Source: Pseudomonas sichuanensis | Lineage (GTDB): Bacteria > Pseudomonadota > Gammaproteobacteria > Pseudomonadales > Pseudomonadaceae | Assembly (NCBI RefSeq): GCF_003231305.1 | Contig: NZ_QKVM01000022.1 | Coordinates: forward strand, 1 to 64,000 | DNA: 64,000 bases | Reading direction: 5' to 3' | Notes under the pieces: model-generated | What the model saw: only the letters and a program-made list of their open reading frames with translations | The model's database searches: none | What the model was told of the DNA's origin: nothing | Shown here: positions 1 to 8,317 of the stretch, one piece after another | How the letters are laid out: the number at the start of each line of letters is the position of its first letter | Numbering within the stretch: position 1 is the stretch's first letter | Program-made: the position numbers and the translations under genes

Positions 1-283
1 GTCGTGGCTTGGCATAGTCAGTCCAGGCGTTAGGAAGCTGGGCTGCACTGTGCTGGCAGTCCTGCACTCCTGGCCTACCTTGCAGGATTGGTATGGTCAC
101 CAGTCTTTCCCAGGTCTTGGTCCTGGCAGCAGGCATGGTCCATGCCCGCCATCATTTCCATGCCCATGGTCTGCATTGGGCAAGGTTCAGTCGCCGAATC
201 GATGCCCGCCATCCCGTTAAGCGGAAGCGCCACGATAAGAATCAGGATGGGCGAGTATAGGTTACCGGGATGAACTCACCATT
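1..283 (-). pseudogene. Small Cys/Met-rich copper-linked protein, frameshifted, runs off the left edge
   Basis: The minus strand directly after copS encodes pieces of one small exported protein in different frames. A start ATG overlaps the copS stop codon (TAATG) and gives MVSSSR before a stop. A shifted frame gives the hydrophobic stretch YSPILILIVALPLNGMAG, then EPCPMQTMGMEMMAGMDHACC. A further shift near base 85 gives CKVGQECRTAST, which reads on past base 1. Small secreted Cys/Met-rich proteins of this pattern occur beside Pseudomonas copper genes, but I cannot name the family. The two frame changes suggest decay or sequencing errors. If intact it would be the third gene of the copRS operon. 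Confidence 0.55.
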
Positions 284-1679
284 AAGGGGTTGGGGCTGCA
301 CCAACCAACCGCATGGAGGCTGGGAGACTGATGAAGAAGGTTGTGACACCCTCCGCTGAAGTACACCAAATTCGTCCGCTGTGAGCCTCGATGATGGAGC
401 GTGTTATCGACAGGCCTAGGCCTGCATTGCTTGGCCCGCCTTCGCGTCTGGCTGGATCGGCCCGATAGAACCGGTGGAAGATCTTGCCAATGTGCTGAGG
501 ATCGATGGTTACTCCGCTGTTACGTACGGATAGCGTCACGGTTTCACGTGTTTGCTCGATCTGCACTGATATCTCGTTGCCTTCCGGGGTGTAGCGCAAC
601 GCGTTCGATAAAATGTTGGAAAGCGCTCGGTCAATCATCAGGCGATCGCCACGAACCTTGCCACGACCTTGGAGGGTCAGCTGAATGCCCCGGTCCTCAG
701 CCAGGAACTGGTAGTACTCGAACAGCTTGTATACGAGTTCGGAGAGGTCCACATCGATCTGCTCGGGCACGATCAGACCGTTGTCCGCCTTGGCGAGGAA
801 AAGCATGTCGTCAATCATGCGCGACATGCGCTTGAGGTCTTCCAGGTTCGAATAGAGGTTTTCCTCATATGCATCCAGGTCACGCTTCTTGGTGAGCACC
901 ACTTCAGTATGGGTCAGTAGGTTGCTGACCGGCGTTCTCAACTCGTGAGCGATATCGGCAGAAAAGTTGGACAACCGAACGAATGCATCCTCCAATCGTC
1001 CCAGCATCCCGTTGAAAGACAGGATGAGCTCCTGAAGCTCAATCGGTACGGGCTTCAGGGGAATGCGCTCGCGGAGCGATCTTGCTGACATCGCGGTCGC
1101 CACTTTGGTGATTTGCCCGACAGGCCGAAGCCCGCTTTTGGCCACGACCCAGCCCAAGCCTGCACTCACCACTGCACTGATCACCAAGCCGATCCCGAAC
1201 CACCACTGCAAGGTGTGGAAGAAATGGGCATGAGTGGTGACATCGAGCATCAGCACCGCCGTCACAGGTTCCGGCTCGCCCGCGATGGCCAACTGGGCGG
1301 TGATACCGCGGAAGTTCTGCGATTCATCCTGCCACTCCCAGACCGCACCCTGGCGCGCCTGCTCGAACCGCTGAGGAATTTGGGAGGCTTTGGAGTCTGA
1401 AAAAAGGGTCGTTCCGTCAGCCTTGGTGATTTTCGCCGAAAGATCCTGATGTGCGCCGAGCAATGCCCGCAGCTGCTGCTCCTGATCGCCTCGCGCTGCT
1501 GAAATGGACAGAATATGACGCGTTGACTCCAGCTTTTCGGAGAGCGCCTGCTCATCCAGCATCCGGAAATGGTGCTGGCTGAGCCCGTAGAAAGCCACGC
1601 CGGCAACGACCAAGACAGCAGTCACCGCGAACATGAACATCAGGGTCAGTCGCTTGACGAGCGATGATTGCGGGCGCAT
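282..1679 (-). CDS. copS: Copper-responsive sensor histidine kinase CopS
   Basis: This inner-membrane sensor kinase detects periplasmic copper and phosphorylates CopR. It has a transmembrane helix at about residues 11-34, a periplasmic sensor region, a second helix at about 160-181, a HAMP segment, an H-box with the phosphoacceptor His in AHELRTPVSNLL (about residue 245) and a C-terminal ATPase with FHRFYRAD and GLGLSI motifs. The ATG start overlaps the copR stop as TGATG, indicating translational coupling; a GTG one codon upstream is an alternative. Length (465 residues) is normal for the CopS/CusS/IrlB heavy-metal kinase family. Assignment to copper rather than another metal rests on the adjacent copAB genes. 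Confidence 0.9.
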   Translation of the reverse strand: MRPQSSLVKRLTLMFMFAVTAVLVVAGVAFYGLSQHHFRMLDEQALSEKLESTRHILSISAARGDQEQQLRALLGAHQDLSAKITKADGTTLFSDSKASQIPQRFEQARQGAVWEWQDESQNFRGITAQLAIAGEPEPVTAVLMLDVTTHAHFFHTLQWWFGIGLVISAVVSAGLGWVVAKSGLRPVGQITKVATAMSARSLRERIPLKPVPIELQELILSFNGMLGRLEDAFVRLSNFSADIAHELRTPVSNLLTHTEVVLTKKRDLDAYEENLYSNLEDLKRMSRMIDDMLFLAKADNGLIVPEQIDVDLSELVYKLFEYYQFLAEDRGIQLTLQGRGKVRGDRLMIDRALSNILSNALRYTPEGNEISVQIEQTRETVTLSVRNSGVTIDPQHIGKIFHRFYRADPARREGGPSNAGLGLSITRSIIEAHSGRIWCTSAEGVTTFFISLPASMRLVGAAPTP

Positions 1680-2356
1680 CACTCTGCCACATCCATCATG
1701 TAGCCCATGCCTCGGGCGGTATGGATGAGCTTTGGCGCGAAGTCGTCATCAATCTTGGCCCGCAGTCGGCGAATCGCGACCTCGATCACGTTGGTGTCAC
1801 TGTCGAAGTTCATGTCCCAGACCTGAGAAGCGATCAGCGACTTGGGGAGCACCTCCCCGCGTCGGCGCATGAGCAGCTCCAAAAGGGCAAACTCCTTGGC
1901 AGTAAGGTCGATCCGCTTGCCGTTTCGCGTAGCCCGGCGCTTGAGCAGGTCAACCTCAAGGTCCGCCATCTTCATGGTGGTTTGAGCAGAACCACCGTTG
2001 CCTCTGCGCAGCAGTGTGCGGACCCGAGCCAACAGCTCAGAGAACGCAAAGGGCTTCACAAGGTAGTCATCAGCACCCAGCTCCAAGCCTTTAACGCGAT
2101 CATCTACGCCATCACGGGCCGTGAGAAAGAGGACCGGCACGTCTTTCCCCGCTGCCCGGATCTTGCGCAGGACCTCCCAGCCATCGAGCCCCGGCATCAT
2201 TACGTCCAAGATCAGCAAGTCATACGCTTCGCTCTGCGCCTGTTGCAGGGCGTCAGTGCCTGTCATCACCCGGTCTACAGTGAAGCCAGCCTCTGTTAGG
2301 CCTTGCTGGAGGTAGACACCGGTTTTCGGCTCATCTTCGGCTACGAGTAATTTCAT
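1679..2356 (-). CDS. copR: Copper response regulator CopR (OmpR/PhoB family)
   Basis: CopR is a DNA-binding response regulator that activates copper resistance promoters when phosphorylated by CopS. The receiver domain (residues 1-120) has the acidic pair ED, the phosphoacceptor Asp51 in LILDVMMPG and the conserved Lys in DYLVKPF. The C-terminal winged helix (about 130-225) ends with [14 protein letters not shown] and RGMGYMMD, typical of the OmpR family. It is the first gene of a leftward copRS operon, divergent from the small protein gene at 2522. Its likely binding sites are the TTACA-N4-TGTAA-type boxes at 2419, 2736 and 8240. Confidence 0.93.
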   Translation of the reverse strand: MKLLVAEDEPKTGVYLQQGLTEAGFTVDRVMTGTDALQQAQSEAYDLLILDVMMPGLDGWEVLRKIRAAGKDVPVLFLTARDGVDDRVKGLELGADDYLVKPFAFSELLARVRTLLRRGNGGSAQTTMKMADLEVDLLKRRATRNGKRIDLTAKEFALLELLMRRRGEVLPKSLIASQVWDMNFDSDTNVIEVAIRRLRAKIDDDFAPKLIHTARGMGYMMDVAE

Positions 2357-2418
2357 CTGCTCTCATCCACGCGGAGTGCATCTCCAGTTTGCAGGAAAAA
2401 AGACGCCCAACCAGAAGC

Positions 2419-2432
2419 TGACGGAAAAGTAA
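2419..2432. promoter_or_regulatory. Candidate CopR box (imperfect) in the copR/2522 divergent promoter
   Basis: The sequence TGACGGAAAAGTAA matches 11 of 14 positions of the perfect box TTACAGAAATGTAA at 2736. It lies in the 165-bp gap between copR and the divergent small periplasmic protein gene, where a CopR site serving either gene would be expected. Confidence 0.5.
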
Positions 2433-2521
2433 TGTCGCGATCAGTTTTCTGACAGCACCGCGAGGCTAATTTGACCCTGTACCTGACGCCATGAGGCGCA
2501 GAACCCACTGAGGATCTCCAG

Positions 2522-2728
2522 ATGAACATGGTCAAAGCAATTGTGGTGGTCGTTACCTTCGGCATGGCAGGCATCGCCCTGGCAGAGGGCGGCGCGGACC
2601 GGACCTTTGCGCGGATGGAAGCGGCTCGCCAAAACTCCATGCAGGCCTATCAGGTTGCGCAGCAGGAGAAAGAGCAGCCGCCGGTCGCCGCACAGTCCAG
2701 CAAGCATGTCGGCCACGAGAGCTGCTGA
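2522..2728 (+). CDS. Small periplasmic protein, likely copper-induced
   Basis: This 68-residue protein has a signal peptide (about residues 1-21, cleavage after IALA) followed by EGGADRTFARMEAARQNSMQ and a short tail with His and a final Cys. The mature N-terminus resembles that of the protein encoded at 7840-8172 (EGGSDRLHGKMIQANEQAM), so the two are probably paralogues; the present one lacks the longer C-terminal half. A GAGG Shine-Dalgarno lies 8 bases before the ATG. It is divergent from copR and lies 180 bp upstream of copA. The function is unknown; a periplasmic copper-stress role is inferred from position and the flanking CopR-type boxes. Confidence 0.75.
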   Translation: MNMVKAIVVVVTFGMAGIALAEGGADRTFARMEAARQNSMQAYQVAQQEKEQPPVAAQSSKHVGHESC

Positions 2729-2735
2729 TCCGAGC

Positions 2736-2749
2736 TTACAGAAATGTAA
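2736..2749. promoter_or_regulatory. CopR box upstream of copA
   Basis: TTACA-GAAA-TGTAA is a perfect 5-bp inverted repeat with a 4-bp spacer, 160 bp upstream of the copA start. Boxes of this form are the known targets of CopR/PcoR/CusR-type regulators. It probably controls the copA-copB-cytochrome-copG operon. Confidence 0.7.
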
Positions 2750-2909
2750 TCACTCCGGAATCTGAACTATGGCAGTTTCAGACTACGGCCTCTCATCAGC
2801 CTCGCGCAGTAGCGAAAGTCTACGAGACTGGTGAGAGCTCCAACGAACCCAAGGGCTGCGCCATCGAGCAGCCTGGATATCAGCGATCTACCTGACTGGA
2901 CGCAACGGC

Positions 2910-4727
2910 ATGCAAAGCAAAACCACGAGACGATCATTCGTCAAAGGCCTGGCCGCTACCGGACTTCTGGGTGGGCTCGGCATGTGGCGCGCGCCGGTCT
3001 GGGCTGTGACCAGCCCTGGCCAACCGAACGTGCTCAGCGGCAATGAATTCGACCTGTATATCGGTGAACTGCCCGTCAACATTACGGGGGCAGCTCGTAC
3101 GGCCATGGCCATCAACGGCTCCGTGCCTGGGCCGATCCTGCGATGGCGCGAAGGCGACACCGTGACGCTGCGTGTACGCAACCGGTTGAAACAGGACACC
3201 TCCATTCACTGGCACGGCATAATCCTGCCCGCCAATATGGACGGTGTGCCGGGCTTGAGCTTTCACGGCATCGCTCCCGATGGCATGTACGAATACAAGT
3301 TCAAGGTCCACCAGAACGGCACTTACTGGTATCACAGCCACTCAGGCCTCCAAGAGCAGTCTGGGGTCTATGGCGCACTGGTGATCGATGCTAAGGATCC
3401 CGAGCCGTTTGTATATGACCGCGATTACGTCGTCATGCTCAGCGATTGGACGGATGAGGACCCGGCGCGGGTGCTCTCCAAACTCAAGAAGCAGTCCGAC
3501 TATTACAACTTCCACAAGCGCACGGTCAGCGACTTCGTTGACGACGTGAGCGAGAAAGGCTGGTCGGCCGCTGTAGCGGATCGGAAGATGTGGGCTGAAA
3601 TGAAGATGAGCCCCACCGACCTCGCAGATGTGAGCGGGTATACCTACACCTACCTCATGAACGGCCAAGCTCCGAACGGCAACTGGACGGGTATCTTCAA
3701 GCCCGGCGAGAAGATCCGCCTGCGATTCATCAACGGCTCGGCCATGACCTATTTCGATGTCCGGATTCCTGGGCTCAAGATGACGGTTGTGGCTGCCGAC
3801 GGCCAGTACGTCAAACCCGTATCGGTCGATGAGTTCCGGATCGCCGTTGCTGAAACCTACGATGTCATCGTCGAGCCTGAAAACGAACAGGCCTATACGA
3901 TTTTCGCGCAATCCATGGACCGTACCGGGTATTCCCGAGGCACCCTGGCAGTTCGCGAAGGCTTGCAAGCGCCCGTACCGGCGGTAGATCCACGCCCGAT
4001 CATCGCCATGAGCGATATGGGCATGGACCACGGCAGCATGGGCGGAATGGATCATGGCAGCATGGCTGGCATGGACCAGGGCAGCATGGCCGGCATGGAT
4101 CACAGCAAGATGGCTGGAATGGACCACGGCAGCATGGCCGGTATGGACCACAGCAAGATGACTGGGATGGGCAATGAAGGCATGGCCGGCATGAGCGGCG
4201 CAATGCAAAGCCATCCGGCTTCCGAGACCAACAACCCACTGGTCGATATGCAGACTATGTCGCCAACGCCAAAGCTGAACGATCCGGGAATTGGCCTACG
4301 CAACAACGGGCGTCGAGTGCTGACGTACGCCGATCTGCGGAGCACCTTCATCGATCCCGATGGTCGAGAGCCTGGACGGACAATCGAACTGCACCTTACC
4401 GGCCACATGGAGAAGTTCGCGTGGTCGTTCGACGGTATCAAATTCTCCGACGCTGAACCGCTGCGGTTGAAATATGGCGAGCGTCTTCGCATCACCTTGG
4501 TCAACGACACCATGATGACTCACCCCATCCACCTCCACGGTATGTGGAGTGATCTGGAGGACGAGAACGGCAACTTCATGGTTCGCAAGCACACCATCGA
4601 CATGCCACCTGGCTCAAAACGAAGCTATCGCGTCACCGCAGATGCCTTGGGACGTTGGGCCTATCACTGTCACCTACTGTTCCACATGGAAATGGGCATG
4701 TTCCGAGAAGTACGTGTGGACGAATGA
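2910..4727 (+). CDS. copA: Multicopper oxidase CopA
   Basis: CopA is a periplasmic multicopper oxidase that oxidises Cu(I) to Cu(II) and binds copper. The N-terminus carries a twin-arginine signal (TRRSFVKGLAATGLLGG). Copper ligands are visible as IHWHG (about residue 97), YWYHSHSG (about 141), HPIHLHGMW (about 540) and the type-1/trinuclear motif HCHLLFHMEMGM near the C-terminus. Between cupredoxin domains 2 and 3 (about residues 368-430) lies a Met/His-rich tract of MDHGSM-type repeats. The length of 605 is normal for CopA/PcoA. It heads a rightward operon with a Met-rich protein and copB. Confidence 0.96.
   Translation: MQSKTTRRSFVKGLAATGLLGGLGMWRAPVWAVTSPGQPNVLSGNEFDLYIGELPVNITGAARTAMAINGSVPGPILRWREGDTVTLRVRNRLKQDTSIHWHGIILPANMDGVPGLSFHGIAPDGMYEYKFKVHQNGTYWYHSHSGLQEQSGVYGALVIDAKDPEPFVYDRDYVVMLSDWTDEDPARVLSKLKKQSDYYNFHKRTVSDFVDDVSEKGWSAAVADRKMWAEMKMSPTDLADVSGYTYTYLMNGQAPNGNWTGIFKPGEKIRLRFINGSAMTYFDVRIPGLKMTVVAADGQYVKPVSVDEFRIAVAETYDVIVEPENEQAYTIFAQSMDRTGYSRGTLAVREGLQAPVPAVDPRPIIAMSDMGMDHGSMGGMDHGSMAGMDQGSMAGMDHSKMAGMDHGSMAGMDHSKMTGMGNEGMAGMSGAMQSHPASETNNPLVDMQTMSPTPKLNDPGIGLRNNGRRVLTYADLRSTFIDPDGREPGRTIELHLTGHMEKFAWSFDGIKFSDAEPLRLKYGERLRITLVNDTMMTHPIHLHGMWSDLEDENGNFMVRKHTIDMPPGSKRSYRVTADALGRWAYHCHLLFHMEMGMFREVRVDE
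4015..4194 (+). repeat. Met/His-rich GMDHGSMA-type tandem repeat inside copA
   Basis: A degenerate 24-bp unit encoding variants of GMDHGSMA (also GMDHSKMA and GMDQGSMA) is repeated about seven times. The same unit recurs in the next two genes. Such Met/His motifs bind Cu(I)/Cu(II) in CopA and CopB proteins. Confidence 0.85.
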
Positions 4728-4741
4728 ACTGGAGATTTGAG

Positions 4742-5065
4742 ATGAGCAAACCAATGAAACGAAGCGCCTTTTTCCTTTCTGCTGCGATGGTAGGCATTCT
4801 GGCTGTTTATGCCCCGTCGTCGTGGTCCAGCGACAATCATGATCAGCATTCCCAGAAAACCACAGAGGCCGGCAAAGCCAAAGGCTCGCAGGACAAGCAG
4901 GGCCAGGGGATGAACCATGAAGGCATGGACCATGGTTCCATGGAAGGTATGGACCACGGCTCGATGAAGGGAATGGACCATGGCTCGATGGAAGGCATGG
5001 ACCACGACAAAATGATGAAATCGCATGGCAGCGACAAAGCTAAGGCAGGGAAAGATGGCCAATAG
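4742..5065 (+). CDS. Small periplasmic Met/His-rich copper-binding protein
   Basis: This 107-residue protein has a signal peptide (about residues 1-31, ending SSWSS) and a mature part made mostly of four GMDHGSM-type repeats (about residues 58-92) flanked by Lys/Asp-rich linkers. It contains no other recognisable domain. It starts 14 bp after the copA stop with a GGAG site and ends inside the start of copB (11-bp overlap), so it belongs to the copAB operon. The likely role is binding or buffering copper in the periplasm. The repeat unit matches those in CopA and CopB, suggesting exchange of repeat DNA within the operon. Confidence 0.75.
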   Translation: MSKPMKRSAFFLSAAMVGILAVYAPSSWSSDNHDQHSQKTTEAGKAKGSQDKQGQGMNHEGMDHGSMEGMDHGSMKGMDHGSMEGMDHDKMMKSHGSDKAKAGKDGQ

Positions 5066-6170
5066 CCTCGGGCGGCCTTCGCTGCTGGCTCTGACCGTTT
5101 CGATCAGCATGCTGGGCGTAACGCCCAGCTTCGCTGCTGAAGAAATGGATCACTCGGGCATGGATCATTCGAAAATGGGGCACGGCTCCATGCAAATGGA
5201 TGCTGCTCCATCCGAATCGATGCCGGCGATGGATCACAGCAAGATGGGGATGGGCAAACAGCAGAAAAAGCCTGCCCCTGTTGATCACAGCCAGATGGGG
5301 CATGCTCAAAGCAAGAGTAAATCCAGCCCGGTGGACCACAACAAGATGGACCACAGCAAAATGAACCATGGAAACATGCAGGGCATGGATCACGGCTCTA
5401 TGAAGGGCATGGACCATTCCCAGATGAACCATAGCTCAGCGACTTCTCCGACCACGACGAGCCGCACGCCGATTCCAGTGCTCACTGATGCGGATCGCGA
5501 GTCGGCCTTTCCGCCCCTGGGTGGCCACCAAGTGCACGACAGCGGAATCAACAGCTTCTTCCTGTTGGACCAGCTCGAATACCAGGACGCCGATGAGGGC
5601 AGCACCCTGGCCTGGGACGCATCAGGCTGGATAGGCGGCGACATTAATCGCCTCTGGGTTCGTTCGGAAGGCGAGCGCACCAATGGGGTAACCGAAGATG
5701 CTGAGCTGCAACTCCTGTACGGGCGCTCGGTCAGCCCTTGGTGGGATGTGGTCGCCGGGGTCCGCCAGGATTTCAAACCGGAATCCCCACAGACCTGGGC
5801 AGCCTTTGGTATTCAGGGCATGGCTCTGTATGACTTCGAGGCCGAAGCCACGGCGTTTATAGGCGAGAACGGTCAGACTGCTGCGCGTCTTGAGGGCGAA
5901 TACGACATCCTGCTGACCAATCGCTTGATTTTGCAGCCCACGGCCGAGGTCAATTTCTATGGCAAGAACGATCCTGAGCGCGGCGTTGGCTCGGGCCTTG
6001 CCAATACCGAAGTCGGGCTGCGCCTACGGTATGAAATTGTCCGCCAGTTTGCTCCATACATAGGCGTTACCTGGAGCCGCTCCTACGGCAACACCGCTGA
6101 CTTCATCCGAGACGAGGGTGGAGATGTTGATGAGGCACGCTTCGTTGCCGGTATCCGGATGTGGTTCTGA
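5055..6170 (+). CDS. copB: Outer-membrane copper resistance protein CopB
   Basis: CopB is an outer-membrane beta-barrel protein that acts with CopA. After a signal peptide (about residues 1-28) comes a long Met/His-rich region of MDHSKM and MDHGSM motifs (about 30-130), then a conserved barrel domain of the PcoB/CopB family (about 145-371) ending in the aromatic residues RMWF, as is usual for outer-membrane proteins. ATG 5055 ([10 protein letters not shown]) is chosen over 5025 because it begins the signal peptide and follows GCAGGGA. The reading frame overlaps the preceding gene by 11 bp. Confidence 0.93.
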   Translation: MANSLGRPSLLALTVSISMLGVTPSFAAEEMDHSGMDHSKMGHGSMQMDAAPSESMPAMDHSKMGMGKQQKKPAPVDHSQMGHAQSKSKSSPVDHNKMDHSKMNHGNMQGMDHGSMKGMDHSQMNHSSATSPTTTSRTPIPVLTDADRESAFPPLGGHQVHDSGINSFFLLDQLEYQDADEGSTLAWDASGWIGGDINRLWVRSEGERTNGVTEDAELQLLYGRSVSPWWDVVAGVRQDFKPESPQTWAAFGIQGMALYDFEAEATAFIGENGQTAARLEGEYDILLTNRLILQPTAEVNFYGKNDPERGVGSGLANTEVGLRLRYEIVRQFAPYIGVTWSRSYGNTADFIRDEGGDVDEARFVAGIRMWF

Positions 6171-6180
6171 GAATTCCAAC

Positions 6181-6963
6181 ATGAAAAAAACAATTACAAC
6201 GCTGCTTGGGGCCGGTGCTGTCGGAAGTGCTGCGGTATTGGGCACAGCCTATTTCGGTCTGGTGAATGTCGGCGCTGATGATCCTCACTTCCCGGCAGTC
6301 CATTCCTTTCTCGCCATGGCTCGTGATCGGTCTATTGAGGTTCGAGCGCGAGACATCGAAGTCCCTGATCTGAAGGAAGCCGCGTTGATCAAAGCGGGGG
6401 CGGGCAACTACAACGCCATGTGTATAGGCTGTCACCTTGCCCCTGGCGTTGGGAAGACTGAGCTAAGCCAAGCGCTATACCCGTCGCCACCCGACCTCAC
6501 CAAGGTGGGTGTCGGAGGCGATCCAGCCGCCGCATTCTGGACAATCAAGCACGGTATCAAAGCCACGGGCATGCCCGCCTGGGGCAAGAGCATGGGCGAT
6601 GAGTACATCTGGGGAATCGTCGCGTTCCTGGATCAACTGCCCCAGATGAATGCCGAGCAGTACAAGGCCTTGGTGGCCACGAGCGGCGGCCACCAGCACG
6701 GCGGCGGTGAAAGCGATATGCACAACCATGAGGGCCAGCACGGCGGGAGCGGTCGTGCCGAGCATGGTGATCACGATGAAGCGGCAGACGACGATCATGC
6801 CCAGGCAGCTCACGACCATGGAGCTGCACCCGCAGGCTCCGCTCAAGCGGCAGATCATCACGGTGACCACAATGCGGCCGAGGCCCATTCGGATGCCCAC
6901 CCGACATCGTCGCCAAAGACGCATGTTCACAAAGACGGTAAGGAGCACACTCATGCCAACTAA
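6181..6963 (+). CDS. Periplasmic c-type cytochrome with a His-rich C-terminal tail
   Basis: The protein has 260 residues. An N-terminal hydrophobic segment (about 5-25) is a signal peptide or anchor. A class I cytochrome c fold follows, with one haem site CIGCH (about residue 81) and a candidate Met axial ligand in KATGMPAWG. The last 90 or so residues hold about 19 His, arranged as HGDHD, HDHG and HHGDH clusters, and look metal-binding. ATG 6181 is chosen because it opens the signal peptide directly after copB. The gene sits between copB and the DUF411 gene in the same operon. A role in electron transfer to copper oxidation is an inference from context; I know of no assigned function. Confidence 0.8.
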   Translation: MKKTITTLLGAGAVGSAAVLGTAYFGLVNVGADDPHFPAVHSFLAMARDRSIEVRARDIEVPDLKEAALIKAGAGNYNAMCIGCHLAPGVGKTELSQALYPSPPDLTKVGVGGDPAAAFWTIKHGIKATGMPAWGKSMGDEYIWGIVAFLDQLPQMNAEQYKALVATSGGHQHGGGESDMHNHEGQHGGSGRAEHGDHDEAADDDHAQAAHDHGAAPAGSAQAADHHGDHNAAEAHSDAHPTSSPKTHVHKDGKEHTHAN

Positions 6964-7408
6964 CCGGATATTCGTTCGGCTAGCCGCTATCGCTGGGCTT
7001 CTGGTGACCTCGGCGGCCTATGCTGCCGAGCCATTGTCCATCGACGTTCACCGAGACGCGAACTGCGGTTGCTGCAAGAAGTGGATCGCGCACCTGGAAG
7101 CCAATGGTTTCAAAGTGACCGACCATGTTGAGACGGACATGAGCGCAGTGAAACAGAAGCTGGGCGTATCGCCACGGTTAGCGTCCTGCCACACAGCTGT
7201 GATCGACGGAAAGTTTGTTGAAGGTCACGTGCCAGCTGAGCAGATTCGAGAACTCAGGGGGCGGAACGATCTAGTCGGGATCGCCGTACCAGGAATGCCA
7301 GCTGGGTCCCCAGGCATGGAGGTTGATGGCGTAAGCCATGCCTACCAAGTCATTGGTTTAATCAAAAGCGGCGAGGACCAAGTAGTCGCCAACTATCCAG
7401 CCAAATAA
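6953..7408 (+). CDS. copG: CopG-like DUF411 periplasmic metal-binding protein
   Basis: This 151-residue protein has a signal peptide (about residues 1-24, AAYAA) and a DUF411 domain with the diagnostic thioredoxin-like motif CGCCKKW (about residues 37-43) and a conserved second Cys in LASCHTAV. Family members called CopG bind copper and are thought to act in periplasmic Cu(I)/Cu(II) redox chemistry. The start overlaps the cytochrome gene by 11 bp, so the two are translationally coupled. It is the last gene of the cop operon and is followed by a GC-rich hairpin. Confidence 0.87.
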   Translation: MPTNRIFVRLAAIAGLLVTSAAYAAEPLSIDVHRDANCGCCKKWIAHLEANGFKVTDHVETDMSAVKQKLGVSPRLASCHTAVIDGKFVEGHVPAEQIRELRGRNDLVGIAVPGMPAGSPGMEVDGVSHAYQVIGLIKSGEDQVVANYPAK

Positions 7409-7422
7409 CGCACCTACCAGGA

Positions 7423-7452
7423 GGACGGCGGTAGGCTGACTGCCGTCCCTTA
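7423..7452 (+). terminator. Candidate terminator after the cop operon
   Basis: GGACGGC and GCCGTCC form a 7-bp stem with a 12-base loop, 15 bp after the copG stop. The following CTTATT is only weakly U-rich, so efficiency is uncertain. Confidence 0.5.
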
Positions 7453-7513
7453 TTCCCCCGCTAGAAAGCTTCATCAGCTCAACAGGACGACAGAGAGGGG
7501 CTACAAAGGGTAG

Positions 7514-7702
7514 CTAGTCAGATTCACGGCGCTCGCGGACTGGCTTGAGTACGATATCGCCGTTGATGAGCTCGATGGAGAGTCTGTCGCCCGTCGTGAC
7601 CCCGAGCTCGCGCAAAATGTCATCGGGTAATTCCACAATCACATCGCCGGAGCCGTCGCCGGGATCTAGGCACTTTACCGTGGTGCGCGCTGATTGAGTC
7701 AT
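7514..7702 (-). CDS. AbrB/MazE/SpoVT-type small DNA-binding protein
   Basis: This 62-residue protein has a swapped-hairpin AbrB fold signature: VIVELPDDILRELGVTTGDRLSIELINGDIVLKPV. Proteins of this type are usually MazE-like antitoxins or transition-state regulators. A good Shine-Dalgarno (AGGAGAG) precedes the ATG. No toxin-sized ORF follows it within the 100 bp before the converging copG gene, and none precedes it closely, so it is an orphan here. It could regulate neighbouring cargo or be the remnant of a toxin-antitoxin pair. Confidence 0.8.
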   Translation of the reverse strand: MTQSARTTVKCLDPGDGSGDVIVELPDDILRELGVTTGDRLSIELINGDIVLKPVRERRESD

Positions 7703-7839
7703 TGGACTCTCCTGCCTGAGCTACCAGTCCTCATCGTACTCCACCAGTCATGAAAGCCGGTAACCAGGCGATCTATTGCCGGAATTGACGCTTCAACCCG
7801 GCGTTTTATCAGAGTAAGTCCTGTCCACTCGCTCAGTGC

Positions 7840-8172
7840 TCAGTTCTGGCCCCGGCAACCGACTCCAGCGGTCCGGTATTCAAGGATTTTCACGTCTCCG
7901 TTGGAATCCTCGTAATTCATCTGTGCCGGCATCACGTCACAGCTCGCCTTGGTCGACGTCATGCTGATCACCTTCGCCACGTCGAGCCGCATCCCGTAGC
8001 GATAGTGGATCACCTCCGGTGGGTTCTTTCCCTTGGCAGCGGCATAAGCTCGCATAGCTTGCTCATTGGCCTGAATCATCTTTCCATGCAGACGGTCGGA
8101 TCCTCCTTCGGCGAGTACGGCTGACGAAGCCACTAGGGCCAGGATAGCGGTGATACTTTTGATGACTTTCAT
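7840..8172 (-). CDS. Small periplasmic protein (DUF2790-like), likely copper-induced
   Basis: This 110-residue protein has a signal peptide (residues 1-21, ending AVLA) and a mature domain starting EGGSDRLHGKM, with Tyr-rich and two Cys-containing segments (KASCDVMP and GVGCRGQN). I believe this matches DUF2790, a family of small periplasmic Pseudomonas proteins found near copper genes, but cannot confirm it. ATG 8172 is preferred over GTG 8181 because GGAG lies 8 bases before it. A perfect CopR-type box sits about 70 bp upstream, which is direct evidence for co-regulation with copA. It resembles the shorter protein at 2522. Confidence 0.75.
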   Translation of the reverse strand: MKVIKSITAILALVASSAVLAEGGSDRLHGKMIQANEQAMRAYAAAKGKNPPEVIHYRYGMRLDVAKVISMTSTKASCDVMPAQMNYEDSNGDVKILEYRTAGVGCRGQN

Positions 8173-8239
8173 TTCAATCACTCCAATAAACGTGACTGAA
8201 GATTAGGGGTTGATCGCTGTCAATTGAGTGATACGGGAA

Positions 8240-8253
8240 TTACAAGGTTGTAA
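8240..8253. promoter_or_regulatory. CopR box upstream of the 7840-8172 gene
   Basis: TTACA-AGGT-TGTAA has the same perfect half-sites and 4-bp spacer as the box in front of copA. It lies 68 bp upstream of the ATG at 8172 (minus strand). Confidence 0.65.
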
Positions 8254-8317
8254 GTCCCGCATGTAAAAAGAGGTAGCGTTGCCTCCTCGCCGCATACCAA
8301 CCTCGCCCTCAGGCAAG

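Noticed and set aside
88-273. 61-residue plus-strand frame at the left edge
   Set aside because: It lies opposite the frameshifted Cys/Met-rich gene; its Met-rich look comes from the antisense of that gene.
333-350. Left-end TnsB-like repeat (AAGGTTGTGACACC)
   Set aside because: It lies in copS coding sequence, is a single copy, and does not match the inverted TTGTCACA form needed at the other end.
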